Below are positions 18,224 through 27,002 of a stretch of DNA of 64,000 nt, piece after piece. Numbering within the stretch: the stretch's first letter is position 1; every line of letters begins with the position of its first letter. The position numbers were made by a program, and so were the translations under genes. Source of the stretch: Candidatus Poribacteria bacterium (GTDB lineage Bacteria > Poribacteria > WGA-4E > PCPOR2b); NCBI GenBank assembly GCA_022826645.1, contig JAJDUM010000118.1, positions 1 to 64,000 on the forward strand. The letters run 5' to 3'. The notes under the pieces were generated by a model. The model was given only the letters and a program-made list of their open reading frames with translations, had not been told where the DNA came from and made no database searches.

Positions 18224-19135
18224 TTATCGCTCACGTGCTTCCGCCCAAGCTCTCAATGGAACATCGTCCGGGTTCTTTGTAATCCAGTGTTGAGAGTGAG
18301 GTTGAAACTCAGGAGAAGCACCCAGCGGATTGTCACTGGACGGCAAAGCGCCGAGCAATTGCTGTCGTATCGGTGAACTTTTAGCGAGCAATTCCGGTTT
18401 TTGCTCAATGAAGTCGGTCGGTCGGAGCCATCGGTAGTGGTAGCCGACGTGCATGATCTTGCGCGTTTCGTCCGATAGGTTTGGACCAACACAGTGCCAG
18501 GTCGCTGTGCGCCATAGGACCGCAGCCCCCGGTTTCAATCTGAGTTCGACCGCTTCGGAGAGGTCGAGTTTGCCCTGCAGCCCCCGCCATTCCTGTAGGG
18601 GACGCTTGTGGCTGCCCGGCATCAACCAGAGATTGCCGGAATTGGATGCAGTCATATCGGAGAAGACATAAAACACCTTGATCTCCATAAAGGGCAACCG
18701 CCCGTCCAGCGACGGTCCCTCGAAGAGCTCTTTGCCCGACAGATCCGGATGCCAGCCGAGGTTGTTGTAGCCAGCCTTCTGATCGTCTCCGTCACCGACG
18801 CCGACGGTGCCGGGCTTCAGGTCTTCTGGGTAAGGGGGCCGATAGTCGAGGTGCGTGGTTCGGATCTGGATGTTCCAGCCGATGGCGTCAACGACCAACG
18901 GCAGCATTTTAGGATGATCAATCAGATCGAGGAATGCTTCATGTTGGGCTAACGCATTGCGGATCGTAAAGGGATCATTAGGTCCACCACCTTCGGCACG
19001 ACGGACTCTATCTCTTACCTCGTCAATAGCTGACAGTAATCGATCTAGCTCCTCCTGTGTCAAAAAATCTTCGAGGATAATGTATCCCTTTTCGTCGAAG
19101 TCTGTTTCCTGCTGCGGTGTCATTGCTATTGCCAT
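18224..19135 (-). CDS. Phytanoyl-CoA dioxygenase (PhyH) family protein
   Basis: The 303-residue Fe(II)/2-oxoglutarate oxygenase has the HxD pair in LGWHPDLSGKELF and the distal His in TATWHCVGPNLSD, followed by an Arg in DETRKIMHVGYHYR. It has the usual N-terminal DEKGYIILEDFLTQEELD start of the family. A strong AAAGGAGA ribosome site lies 7 nt before ATG 19135. It is adjacent to the ThDP enzyme gene. Substrate unknown. Confidence 0.9.
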   Translation of the reverse strand: MAIAMTPQQETDFDEKGYIILEDFLTQEELDRLLSAIDEVRDRVRRAEGGGPNDPFTIRNALAQHEAFLDLIDHPKMLPLVVDAIGWNIQIRTTHLDYRPPYPEDLKPGTVGVGDGDDQKAGYNNLGWHPDLSGKELFEGPSLDGRLPFMEIKVFYVFSDMTASNSGNLWLMPGSHKRPLQEWRGLQGKLDLSEAVELRLKPGAAVLWRTATWHCVGPNLSDETRKIMHVGYHYRWLRPTDFIEQKPELLAKSSPIRQQLLGALPSSDNPLGASPEFQPHSQHWITKNPDDVPLRAWAEARER

Positions 19136-19188
19136 CGGTTTCTCTCCTTTCGATGGGTTCGTAAAATATCACATAACGGTTTGATCAT

Positions 19189-20862
19189 CTACGCCGGTGT
19201 CCATGCCCGCGGGGCAATTCCTTCGACGTGCGTTTTGACATCGACAACCACCGGTCTCTCCGCAGAGAAAGCCTGATCCAACGCACTCGACAGTTCACTC
19301 GGTTTGTTAACCGTGATTCCCAGACAACCCATTGACTCGGCAATTTTGGCGAAATCTGCGTCGGGGAAGAGCCAGAGTTCATCGGAGCCTTTCGTCCGTC
19401 CGCCGTAGACAGACTCGACACCGCCCTGTTCTTGGTTCAAGGAGTGGTTGTTGTTGACCAGAATGACGGCGTTAATTTCGGATTTCACGGCGGTCTCCAA
19501 ATCTCCCAAATGATACCAGATACCGCCATCGCCGGTGAAGCAGAGCACGGGTCTATCGGGTTCTGCACACTTGGCACCCATCGCCGCAGGCAGTCCCCAT
19601 CCAAGCGAGCCTGAACAACGAATGAATATCTGGTCCGGGTGTTTGAGATCGAGCATGGTGCCTGTCCAGACACCGGAATGGCCTGTGTCGGAAACCAGAA
19701 TTGCGTCGGCTGGCAGATAATCGGTCAGCTCTTTGCAGAGGCGTTCCGGGCGCATCGGCACGATATCCGAGTTCGCTACGTCGCTGACGCTCTCTTTCCA
19801 GTTCCGAACCAGTTCTTGGACCCGGTTCACCCATTCGGTTCGCGGTTCAGCGGCTTCTGCGTTTTCAATCATACGACGCAACGAGTTTCTGATGTCGCCC
19901 TGCAGCCCCAGCTGAATTGAGTAATTGCGTCCTAACTCTTCTGCGTTAATATCGAGTTGGATAACCGGCGTTCCCTGTGGTGGGATGCTGTATCCGTTGG
20001 TCACCTGTCCACCGGTGTGACTCCCGATGAAGAACACCAAATCCGCCTCGCAGACCGCTTGGTTGGCGCAATCCCGCGAATATGAACCGGGGACACCGAC
20101 CGCTAACGGATGGTCGTAGGGGAACATCGCCTTCGCGTTGAGAGCGGTCGCAACCGGGATGGAGAGTTTCTCTGCAAGGGCAATCAGTTCTGCGCGAGCA
20201 TCTGAAGCGGTTACACCTCCGCCAGCAACGATGATGGGACGTTTGGCATCGGCGAGTAGTTGGATCGCTTCCTTCACTTTTTCAATCTCCGCTTCCGGGC
20301 GGAAAGGTGGCAGCTGAGTAAAGGACTCTTCGATGATAACTTCCAGATCCGCCTCGCGGTCCACAACCGCCTGACCGGCGAGACCTTCCAGATCCAGGTG
20401 CACGGGTCCCGGTGTGCCGGTTGTCGCGGAACGGAAGGCTTGACGCAGGTAGACCGGAAATTGTTCCGGTGTAGCGACAAACGCGCTATATTTGGTCACC
20501 GCCGAAAACGGGTTGATGTGGTCAACCTCCTGATACGCGTGACGCTGTTGGTTGATTTGGCTCTCCCGACCGGTGATAGCGATGACCGGGGAGCAGGCGA
20601 GGTAGGCGTCCTGTAATCCAGCGGCGAGATTGACCGCACCCACCGACTGCGCCATGCAGAGGCTCGGTGCGCGTTTGACGCGGGCGTAGGCATCTGCCAT
20701 ATAGGCAGCCCCTTTCTCACCGTGGGTTTGAACGCGCTTGATCCCCAGTTTTTCCATCTCCATCAACGCCCTCGGGGCGATATAGGGCATAAAAAAGACG
20801 TGGGTAATCCCGTAACCGTGGACTGTATCTGCGAGAAATTTACTTCCTGTCATTTGAGGCAT
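19189..20862 (-). CDS. Thiamine-diphosphate-dependent enzyme (acetolactate synthase / benzoylformate decarboxylase-like)
   Basis: The 557-residue protein has the full three-domain ThDP architecture. The catalytic Glu is in THGEKGAAYMADAYARV (about residue 46). A middle domain carries PIIVAGGGV. The ThDP/Mg motif runs from GDGGIWYHLGDLETAV to VILVNNNHSLNQEQGG. It decarboxylates or ligates a 2-oxoacid. Because it stands alone, without a regulatory ilvN subunit and among catabolic genes, a decarboxylase, oxalyl-CoA-like or glyoxylate-carboligase-like role is more likely than branched-chain synthesis. Confidence 0.85.
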   Translation of the reverse strand: MPQMTGSKFLADTVHGYGITHVFFMPYIAPRALMEMEKLGIKRVQTHGEKGAAYMADAYARVKRAPSLCMAQSVGAVNLAAGLQDAYLACSPVIAITGRESQINQQRHAYQEVDHINPFSAVTKYSAFVATPEQFPVYLRQAFRSATTGTPGPVHLDLEGLAGQAVVDREADLEVIIEESFTQLPPFRPEAEIEKVKEAIQLLADAKRPIIVAGGGVTASDARAELIALAEKLSIPVATALNAKAMFPYDHPLAVGVPGSYSRDCANQAVCEADLVFFIGSHTGGQVTNGYSIPPQGTPVIQLDINAEELGRNYSIQLGLQGDIRNSLRRMIENAEAAEPRTEWVNRVQELVRNWKESVSDVANSDIVPMRPERLCKELTDYLPADAILVSDTGHSGVWTGTMLDLKHPDQIFIRCSGSLGWGLPAAMGAKCAEPDRPVLCFTGDGGIWYHLGDLETAVKSEINAVILVNNNHSLNQEQGGVESVYGGRTKGSDELWLFPDADFAKIAESMGCLGITVNKPSELSSALDQAFSAERPVVVDVKTHVEGIAPRAWTPA

Positions 20863-20897
20863 ACTATTTGCTCCTGTAGAAACGATTTTTTACAGCT

Positions 20898-20988
20898 GGT
20901 TCATGTCAAAAGAAAGTGCAAAATGCGAAGAGAAACCGAGTTTTTTCTTCAAAACTCGGTTTCTTTGCACGATTTCTTAACATCAGCC
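20898..20988. mobile_element. MITE with 8-bp target duplication
   Basis: Imperfect terminal inverted repeats (GGTTCATGTCAAAAGAAAGTG and, inverted, GGCTGATGTTAAGAAATCGTG) enclose a perfect 13-bp hairpin GAAACCGAGTTTT/AAAACTCGGTTTC (20932-20963). The 8-bp sequence TTACAGCT occurs immediately on both sides (20890-20897 and 20989-20996), a clear target-site duplication. The right-hand copy supplies the TAA stop of the SDR gene. Terminal GG and 8-bp duplication would fit mobilisation by an ISL3-type transposase (inference). Confidence 0.8.
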
Positions 20989-21777
20989 TTACAGCTTTCG
21001 TGGTGTACCACCATCAATGTTTATAATTTCTCCTGTTATGAACCGGGACTCATCGGAAACAAGGAAAAGTACCAAATTTGCTACGTCTTCTGGATACCCC
21101 GGACCGTCAAGTATCTGAGACAGATCGAAGATTGGCTTGAAATAGTGATGTTCCCTGCCACCGGTCGCCCCCGGAGTGAGGATTTGACCGGGACGCACGC
21201 AGTTCACTCGAATATTATGCTGTCCGCCCGTACTCGATGTGTACCGTGTAAAAGCCTCGACACCCGCTTTTGCCACATAATATGAGGACGACGGTGTTCT
21301 GCCGGTTATATCGTACATGTTCTTGCTAAATCCGATGACAGCGGCGATAGAGGAATTATTCACTATAGCACCGCCGCCTGCGTCCACCAGGTGGGGCCAG
21401 ACCGCTCGCGACATGTAGAAGGTGCCGGACAAGTTGACGTTAATCACCCAATCCCAACCCTCATCTCCTTCGTTCGGGAAATTCTCTCCAGCGCCGCCAC
21501 CCGCGTTGTTAAAGAGGATATTGATCGTACCGTATTTTGAGACGGCCGCTTCGACTGCCGAATCAACAGCACTACTGTCCGAGACATCGCAGCGGATGAA
21601 CGTTGCTTCACCACCCTCGCTGTTGATAGCATCCTGAACTTGAGCGCCCTCCTCCTCCCTCCTTGCCATGATGACGACTTTGGCGCCTTCTTGGGCAAAG
21701 AGATGGGCAGTTGCTTTACCGATACCGCTGTTTCCACCTGTGACAATTGCAACCTTACCTTTGAGTCTTGCTGACAC
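20989..21777 (-). CDS. Short-chain dehydrogenase/reductase (SDR)
   Basis: The 262-residue classical SDR has the cofactor motif TGGNSGIGKA (TGxxxGIG), the NNAGG motif, the active site Ser/Tyr/Lys within TPSSSYYVAKAG, and the C-terminal ITGEIINIDGG. The start is GTG at 21777, supported by AAAGGAGA 7 nt upstream. The stop lies inside the target duplication of a MITE inserted right at the gene end, so the coding sequence escaped damage. Substrate unknown. Confidence 0.9.
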   Translation of the reverse strand: MSARLKGKVAIVTGGNSGIGKATAHLFAQEGAKVVIMARREEEGAQVQDAINSEGGEATFIRCDVSDSSAVDSAVEAAVSKYGTINILFNNAGGGAGENFPNEGDEGWDWVINVNLSGTFYMSRAVWPHLVDAGGGAIVNNSSIAAVIGFSKNMYDITGRTPSSSYYVAKAGVEAFTRYTSSTGGQHNIRVNCVRPGQILTPGATGGREHHYFKPIFDLSQILDGPGYPEDVANLVLFLVSDESRFITGEIINIDGGTPRKL

Positions 21778-22137
21778 GGTTTTCTCCTTTGTACACTATC
21801 CACAGTTTAGCTGTTTGACATCGCCTTAGCGTCTGCTTGAAAAGTCATTTTGGGTAAATGCCATGAAACCGAGTTTTTTCTAACCCCCCTGCGAAGGGAG
21901 GAAAGACAAGGATGCCCCTTCGCTACCCCCTTGTCAGGGGGATCAAACTCGGTTTCTTCCGTAATCCACGGTTCGACGGCACATTTTCACTATATTTCGC
22001 AAACCGTGTCAGACCAATCGAGGGACTTTGTTTCGTAGGGGCGAGGTTCCCTCGCCCAACGGGTTGGGAAAGCCAACCCCTACCCCGCGATACGGCTCGC
22101 TGTGGATTGACAAATCCACAGCGCCGGGGGATCACTC
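21778..22137. repeat. Repeat-rich intergenic region with nested palindromes
   Basis: No gene is seen. A GAAACCGAGTTTT arm (from about 21863) and its partner AAACTCGGTTTC (to about 21957) are separated by inserted sequence containing CCCCTTCGC and CCCCTTGTCAGGGGG palindromes. At 22035-22083 lies a GTAGGGG...CCCCTAC double hairpin, with inner stems CGAGG/CCTCG and GGGTTGG/CCAACCC. At 22098-22123 there is an 11-bp stem CGCTGTGGATT/AATCCACAGCG. All three types recur elsewhere in the window. Confidence 0.6.
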
Positions 22138-22536
22138 TTAGCTTTTTAAAACAGGTTCTTGGTCTTCGTATTCGACAACGACATCGTCCCCCTTAATTTT
22201 AACAGGGTAGGTCTTGGCACGTATCTCTGGATCTACCAGACAACGTCCAGTCGCAATATCGAACGCCCACTGATGCCACGGACAGCGCAAGATCTCGCCT
22301 AAGCCGTCCACTGCGATTGTGGAGCCACGGGTAGAGGGCGGGGCATCGGTGCTAACCCGACCGCTGAGTTCACCGGTGCAGAGGGGACCGTTCTTGTGAG
22401 GGCAGATGTTGCGTACGGCGTAGAATGAGCCGTTGACGTTAAAAACACCAATCCCAGCCCTGCCCCGGAACGGCACGACAATTTTGCGCTCGCCCGGCGG
22501 AATCTCCTCTACTTTACCGATAACAACGCTTGTCAT
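22138..22536 (-). CDS. Rieske [2Fe-2S] ferredoxin-like protein
   Basis: The 132-residue protein has both halves of the Rieske cluster site: CPHKNGPLC (C-x-H) and CPWHQWAFDIATG (C-x-x-H), which bind the two irons through Cys2 and His2. It has the length of a soluble ferredoxin or the small subunit of a dioxygenase or nitrite reductase. An unusual insertion of about 20 residues lies between the motifs (RVSTDAPPSTRGSTIAVDG). It begins 2 nt after the amidohydrolase gene and is surely co-transcribed with it. It could supply electrons to an oxygenase. Confidence 0.88.
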   Translation of the reverse strand: MTSVVIGKVEEIPPGERKIVVPFRGRAGIGVFNVNGSFYAVRNICPHKNGPLCTGELSGRVSTDAPPSTRGSTIAVDGLGEILRCPWHQWAFDIATGRCLVDPEIRAKTYPVKIKGDDVVVEYEDQEPVLKS

Positions 22537-22538
22537 GG

Positions 22539-23705
22539 CTAATTCCCTGTGTCCATCCGGAGCATATCGAGCGCATTACCCGCAAAGATTCGGTGGTGCA
22601 GGTCGTCGTCGAGTTTGGGGAAGATTGTTACCGGATCGTTCCAGTCGAAGTGCGGGAAGTCTGAGCAGAATATCAGCGTTTCGTCTGCATGCAGCATCTC
22701 CAACATCTGGTACATCTGCTCCGGTTTCTCCGGCTCGTGCATCGGCTGTGAACCGATTCGGATGTGTTCACGGAAGTATTCGCTCGGTAGCCGCTTGAGC
22801 CACGGTGTCTGATCGCGCAGCGCCTTCCAGTCAGTATCCAGATGCCACATCACAGAGACCGCCCAAAGCTGCTGTGCTTCTATAAGGGCGAACTTGAAAT
22901 CCGGGAACTTTTCGAACACACCCTCGCAGATCAAGGAGGTCGCATGTGCACTGGCGACAGTCGGACGGCTCATCCGCGATTCCATATAGTAGGTGGGATA
23001 GCCAACCGGGGTTGGAGTGGTTCTGGCTGCGCCGCCGCCACCACCAATATGAGAAACCACCGGCAGCCCGTGCTGTTCGCACGCCTCCCAAATGGGATGG
23101 TAGAAGCGGTTACCGAAGGGCATACTCGTTCCCATCGGTACCATCACGGCAGCGGTGTCTTTGCGGTCAGCCAATCGATTGATTTCCTCTACCGCTTGGG
23201 TCGGGTCTGAAGGCGAAACAAGGATGGCGTTGACGATGCGCTCGTCGCGGTCGAGCCAGTGCTCGATAGTCCAATCGTTGAACGCCCTGCACAGTGCGGC
23301 AGCCCAGTCCGGATCGGGGAGTCCTGAATATCCGTAAAAAGGCGGTGGACCGGTCAGCAGCCCATAATCGATATTCCAAGGGTCGAGATGTTCCTCTTGC
23401 AGAAACTCCAACGTAAAATTGAAATCGCGTGGATCGCCACCGGTAGCTTTCTTTACCGGCACATCTTTGGACTTCATGCGACCTTTCAGATCGGTGCGGT
23501 TGGTCCGAATTGGGATGTTGGGATACCCGCCCAGATGCAATCCCTGGTCGAGTAGATGTTCCTGATAGAATGTTGATAGGTACGGCAATAACTGTTCAGG
23601 ATTACGAAAATTATGGTGAACATCGCAATCGACAACTGCGACGCCATTTTTGGGCTTGGCGGTCCAGCCCGGCGCGGTAATCGGTGTAGCTCCTATTTGG
23701 CTCAT
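22539..23705 (-). CDS. Amidohydrolase family 2 protein (ACMSD-like TIM barrel)
   Basis: The 388-residue metal-dependent hydrolase or decarboxylase opens with VVDCDVHHNF (HxH-like metal site). It has a mid-protein His (VVSHIGGGGGA) and the terminal Asp motif FCSDFPHFDWNDP. This is the layout of the amidohydrolase-2 (ACMSD/isosaccharinate) group. Immediately downstream is a Rieske protein. Homologous pairs occur next to aromatic and heterocycle degradation genes, so a role in breaking down an aromatic-type compound is a reasonable guess. Confidence 0.83.
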   Translation of the reverse strand: MSQIGATPITAPGWTAKPKNGVAVVDCDVHHNFRNPEQLLPYLSTFYQEHLLDQGLHLGGYPNIPIRTNRTDLKGRMKSKDVPVKKATGGDPRDFNFTLEFLQEEHLDPWNIDYGLLTGPPPFYGYSGLPDPDWAAALCRAFNDWTIEHWLDRDERIVNAILVSPSDPTQAVEEINRLADRKDTAAVMVPMGTSMPFGNRFYHPIWEACEQHGLPVVSHIGGGGGAARTTPTPVGYPTYYMESRMSRPTVASAHATSLICEGVFEKFPDFKFALIEAQQLWAVSVMWHLDTDWKALRDQTPWLKRLPSEYFREHIRIGSQPMHEPEKPEQMYQMLEMLHADETLIFCSDFPHFDWNDPVTIFPKLDDDLHHRIFAGNALDMLRMDTGN

Positions 23706-24027
23706 ACAAATCCCTCCTTACGCTTGAGATTCGCCTAAAAAGTCCTGATGATTATCACAATAAGATACCACAGATGGATGTGCAGATCAATAATTAATTT
23801 TTAGGCGTTAGGGGCATTTAGTTCTTCTGTAGGAGGGATTTCCAAATCCCGACACTTCGCTCTAAGAGCGACTTCCCAACTCTGACTTTTCAAACAAAAT
23901 GGGTAAAAAGCCTAAAACTGAATAGCCCTAATAGAGTAGGTGTGATATTTGACATCGGTGATAGATTTCAGGTAAAATAACAGTGGTGTTTACACGATAA
24001 TCTCACCTCACCGCAGATAAAGAAGAT
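23706..24027. other. Intergenic region between divergent genes, with a palindrome
   Basis: This 322-bp region separates the amidohydrolase and hsdR, which are transcribed divergently. At about 23829-23880 is GTAGGAGGGATT-tcc-AAATCCC followed by CGCTCTAAGAGCG, a variant of the GTAGGGG palindrome family. A good promoter for hsdR is listed separately. No gene was seen. Confidence 0.5.
23949..23978 (+). promoter_or_regulatory. Sigma-70-type promoter for hsdR
   Basis: TTGACA at 23949-23954 and TAAAAT at 23973-23978 are separated by 18 nt. The expected transcript start near 23985 leaves about 43 nt of leader before the hsdR ATG. Confidence 0.6.
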
Positions 24028-26823
24028 ATGAAACCCGAAGAAAGAGCACGACAGAACATCGATCAACTGCTCACCGCAGCGGGTTGGACGATTCAAGATC
24101 GAGAACAGATGGATCTCGGCGAATCGCTAGGGATTGCAGTACGTGAGTATCCCATGTCCTCCGGATTCGCAGACTACCTGCTATTTATCGACGGAAGAGC
24201 GGTTGGGGTGATTGAAGCCAAACCGGAGGGTGTAACCCTCAGCGGTGTCTCCGAACAAACTGAGAAATATCTCACTGGGGTTCCAGCACTCCTCCCATCC
24301 TATCAAAAACCCCTACCTTTCGGTTATGAGAGCACAGGGGTTGAGACCTTCTTCCGCGATCTACGCGATCCAAACCCCCGCTCCCGACGTGTTTTTGCCT
24401 TCCACAAACCGGAAACTCTGTTACAGTGGATTAGGCGGCAGCAAACATTGCGATACAATCTCCAAACACCGCCTGCATTGCAGAAGCAAGGGCTGCGAGA
24501 CTGTCAAATTGAAGCGATTATCAATCTGGAGAAGTCATTTGCCGCAGATCTGCCTCGTGCGTTGATCCAGATGGCAACCGGCAGCGGGAAAACATATACC
24601 GCAGTAAGCCTCGCCTATCGGCTAATCAAATTTGCAAATGCCAAAAGGATACTGTTTCTGGTTGATCGCAGCAATCTCGGCAGACAAACGCTGAAAGAAT
24701 TTCAGCAGTATAACACACCGGACGACGGCAGGAAATTCACCGAACTTTACAACGTGCAACACCTCACCACCAACCGGATTGACGAGGTGAGCAAGGTCTG
24801 TATCACCACGATTCAGCGGTTGTATTCAATGCTGAAGGGGGAATCAGATTTTGATGAGGAGGGCGAGAGTGAATCACTATTCAATCGTGATTCGGAGGAT
24901 CAACCCGCTGCGGAGATAGAGTACAACCCCAAGATTCCGATTTCAACCTTTGATTTTATCATCACCGACGAGTGCCACCGCTCAATTTATAACCGATGGC
25001 GACCCGTGCTAGAATACTTCGACGCCTTTATCGTCGGTCTCACCGCTACGCCGTCAAAGCAAACATTCGGATTCTTCAATCAGAACTTGGTAACAGAGTA
25101 TCCCCACGAGCGAGCGGTTGCCGATGGCGTGAACGTGGGGTATGATGTCTATCGCATCAAGACAGAGATTACGGAGGACGGTAGTGAGATCCCTCCCGGC
25201 TTTTATGTTGACAAACGGGACAAACTCACCCGCAGAACCCGATTGGAGCTGCTGGATGAGGAGATGGAATACAGCGCGAATCAACTTGACCGTGATGTGG
25301 TGGCACCCGATCAGATCCGCAAAGTAATTCAAACCTTCCGGGATAATCTGTTCACAGAGATTTTTCGGGGCAGAAAGCACGTCCCAAAAACACTCATCTT
25401 TGCCAAAGATGACGCTCATGCTGAAGATATACTCGATATCGTCCGCACGGTGTTTGAGAGGGGCAACGACTTCTGTAAAAAGATTACATACCGCACAACG
25501 GGCGATACAACAGAAAGTCTGCTCGCCAGCTTCCGGAATTCATACAATCCGCGCATCGCCATAACGGTGGATATGGTCGCCACGGGCACGGATATCAAGC
25601 CGTTAGAATGTATCATCTTCATGCGAAATGTTAGATCGCCGGTTTACTTTGAGCAGATGAAGGGCAGAGGTACGCGCACCATTTCCTCAACGGATTTGCA
25701 GGTAGTCACTCCCGACGCCCATCACAAAACCCATTTCGTAATTGTCGATGCCGTGGGTGTTTGTGAGAATGACAAAACCGATTCTCGACCACTTGAACGA
25801 AAACGAAGCCTACCGTTTGATAAGTTGCTTGAGGCTGTGGCACTTGGGGACCGAGAAACCGATACCTTGACCTCATTGGCGGGTAGACTCGCACGTCTTG
25901 ACCGGCAGATTGGAGATGATGGGCAGAAACGGATTACCGAAGTGTCGGGAGGTATTTCCTTACGGCGTATGATCCTCTCCCTATTTGATGCGATGAATCC
26001 GGACATAAATCAACAGTCGATTGGGTTGATTGCATCACCTACAGCAACCCCAATACCGGAGAACATTCGGCTATTGCTCGAATCACCGGCGGAATCCTTA
26101 ACGCAGGAGCAAATTCAGGAAAGAGTAGCTTGGCTCATTGGGGAGGCGTGTCAGCCCTTTGATAACCCGGAAGTGTGCAACACGCTCATTGAACTCAGCA
26201 GACACCAGGAACAGACGATAGACACCTTGAGCCAAGATAACGTCATTTTTTCGGGATTTGATCAAGAGTCAAAAGCACGGGCGGAGCAGCGTATAGAGAG
26301 TTTCAAGCAGTTTATCGAAGAGAACAGGGATGAACTGACAGCGATACAGATTATCTACAACCAACCGTACGGACAGCGGCATCTCACATATCAACAGATC
26401 CAACAACTCGCCCAAGCGATTGAACAGCCACCATATCACTTTACGACAGGGGAGCTATGGGGTGCGTACGAGCGATTGGATCAATCGAAGGTCAAGGGAT
26501 CAGGATCAGACAAACTGTTGGCAAACATCATTTCATTGGTTCGCTTTGCGATTGGGGAGACCGCAACCCTTGAGCCTTACAAAGAGACCGTCAATCGACG
26601 GTTCCAAGAATGGCTCAACAATCAGGAAAAAGAATTTTCAGAAGAACAGATGACGTGGTTGGAGATGATAAAAGACCATATCGCTACATCGCTGCGCATT
26701 GAGATAGATGATTTTGAAGATGTACCGTTTCAGGCAAAGGGCGGGGCGATCAAGGTGTATCAGTTGTTTGGCGATACGTTGGATACAATTCTTGAGACGT
26801 TGAATGAGGGTTTGGCAGCGTAA
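24028..26823 (+). CDS. hsdR: Type I restriction endonuclease, R subunit (HsdR)
   Basis: The 931-residue motor and nuclease subunit has an N-terminal PD-(D/E)xK nuclease core (GFADYLLFIDGRAVGVIEAK; D49, E63, K65). SF2 helicase motifs follow: ATGSGKTYTAVSLAYRL (Walker A, about 183-199), ITDECHRSIYNRW (DECH, about 313-325), GLTATPS, and later VDMVATGTDIKPL and EQMKGRGTR (motif VI). The C-terminal helical domain matches EcoEI-type R subunits. It works with HsdS and HsdM encoded downstream on the same strand. The genes are split by fic and a three-gene insert. Confidence 0.93.
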   Translation: MKPEERARQNIDQLLTAAGWTIQDREQMDLGESLGIAVREYPMSSGFADYLLFIDGRAVGVIEAKPEGVTLSGVSEQTEKYLTGVPALLPSYQKPLPFGYESTGVETFFRDLRDPNPRSRRVFAFHKPETLLQWIRRQQTLRYNLQTPPALQKQGLRDCQIEAIINLEKSFAADLPRALIQMATGSGKTYTAVSLAYRLIKFANAKRILFLVDRSNLGRQTLKEFQQYNTPDDGRKFTELYNVQHLTTNRIDEVSKVCITTIQRLYSMLKGESDFDEEGESESLFNRDSEDQPAAEIEYNPKIPISTFDFIITDECHRSIYNRWRPVLEYFDAFIVGLTATPSKQTFGFFNQNLVTEYPHERAVADGVNVGYDVYRIKTEITEDGSEIPPGFYVDKRDKLTRRTRLELLDEEMEYSANQLDRDVVAPDQIRKVIQTFRDNLFTEIFRGRKHVPKTLIFAKDDAHAEDILDIVRTVFERGNDFCKKITYRTTGDTTESLLASFRNSYNPRIAITVDMVATGTDIKPLECIIFMRNVRSPVYFEQMKGRGTRTISSTDLQVVTPDAHHKTHFVIVDAVGVCENDKTDSRPLERKRSLPFDKLLEAVALGDRETDTLTSLAGRLARLDRQIGDDGQKRITEVSGGISLRRMILSLFDAMNPDINQQSIGLIASPTATPIPENIRLLLESPAESLTQEQIQERVAWLIGEACQPFDNPEVCNTLIELSRHQEQTIDTLSQDNVIFSGFDQESKARAEQRIESFKQFIEENRDELTAIQIIYNQPYGQRHLTYQQIQQLAQAIEQPPYHFTTGELWGAYERLDQSKVKGSGSDKLLANIISLVRFAIGETATLEPYKETVNRRFQEWLNNQEKEFSEEQMTWLEMIKDHIATSLRIEIDDFEDVPFQAKGGAIKVYQLFGDTLDTILETLNEGLAA

Positions 26824-26889
26824 GTTGTACATCTCAATTGGATAGCATCTTTGATGTCCCCAAACGTTTTAACGCGAACTCACAAAAAA

Positions 26890-26988
26890 CGTTAATAACA
26901 CTTCCTATTATTAGCGGAAACCCGACAAAACGCTAATAATATTTCGTCTTATTAGCAAAAATGATAATAACGCTATGTCTTATTCACG
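26890..26988 (+). promoter_or_regulatory. Three-unit operator-like repeat upstream of fic
   Basis: Three copies of an inverted-repeat unit with a constant 9-nt spacer are present. The first is CGTTAATAA-N9-TTATTAGCG (26890-26916), the second CGCTAATAA-N9-TTATTAGCA (26931-26957) and the third, more degenerate, TGATAATAA-N9-TTATTCACG (26962-26988). Unit starts are 41 and 31 bp apart, close to whole helical turns. The array ends 14 nt before the fic ATG. The Fic protein has a C-terminal winged helix-turn-helix that could bind here; autoregulation is inference. Confidence 0.6.
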
Positions 26989-27002
26989 GAAAGTGAGAAA
27001 AA

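Noticed and set aside
26881..27000. CRISPR array suggested by repeated TTATTAGC units before fic
   Set aside because: Only three short, internally palindromic units with 4-14 nt between them, and no cas genes. It fits an operator better.
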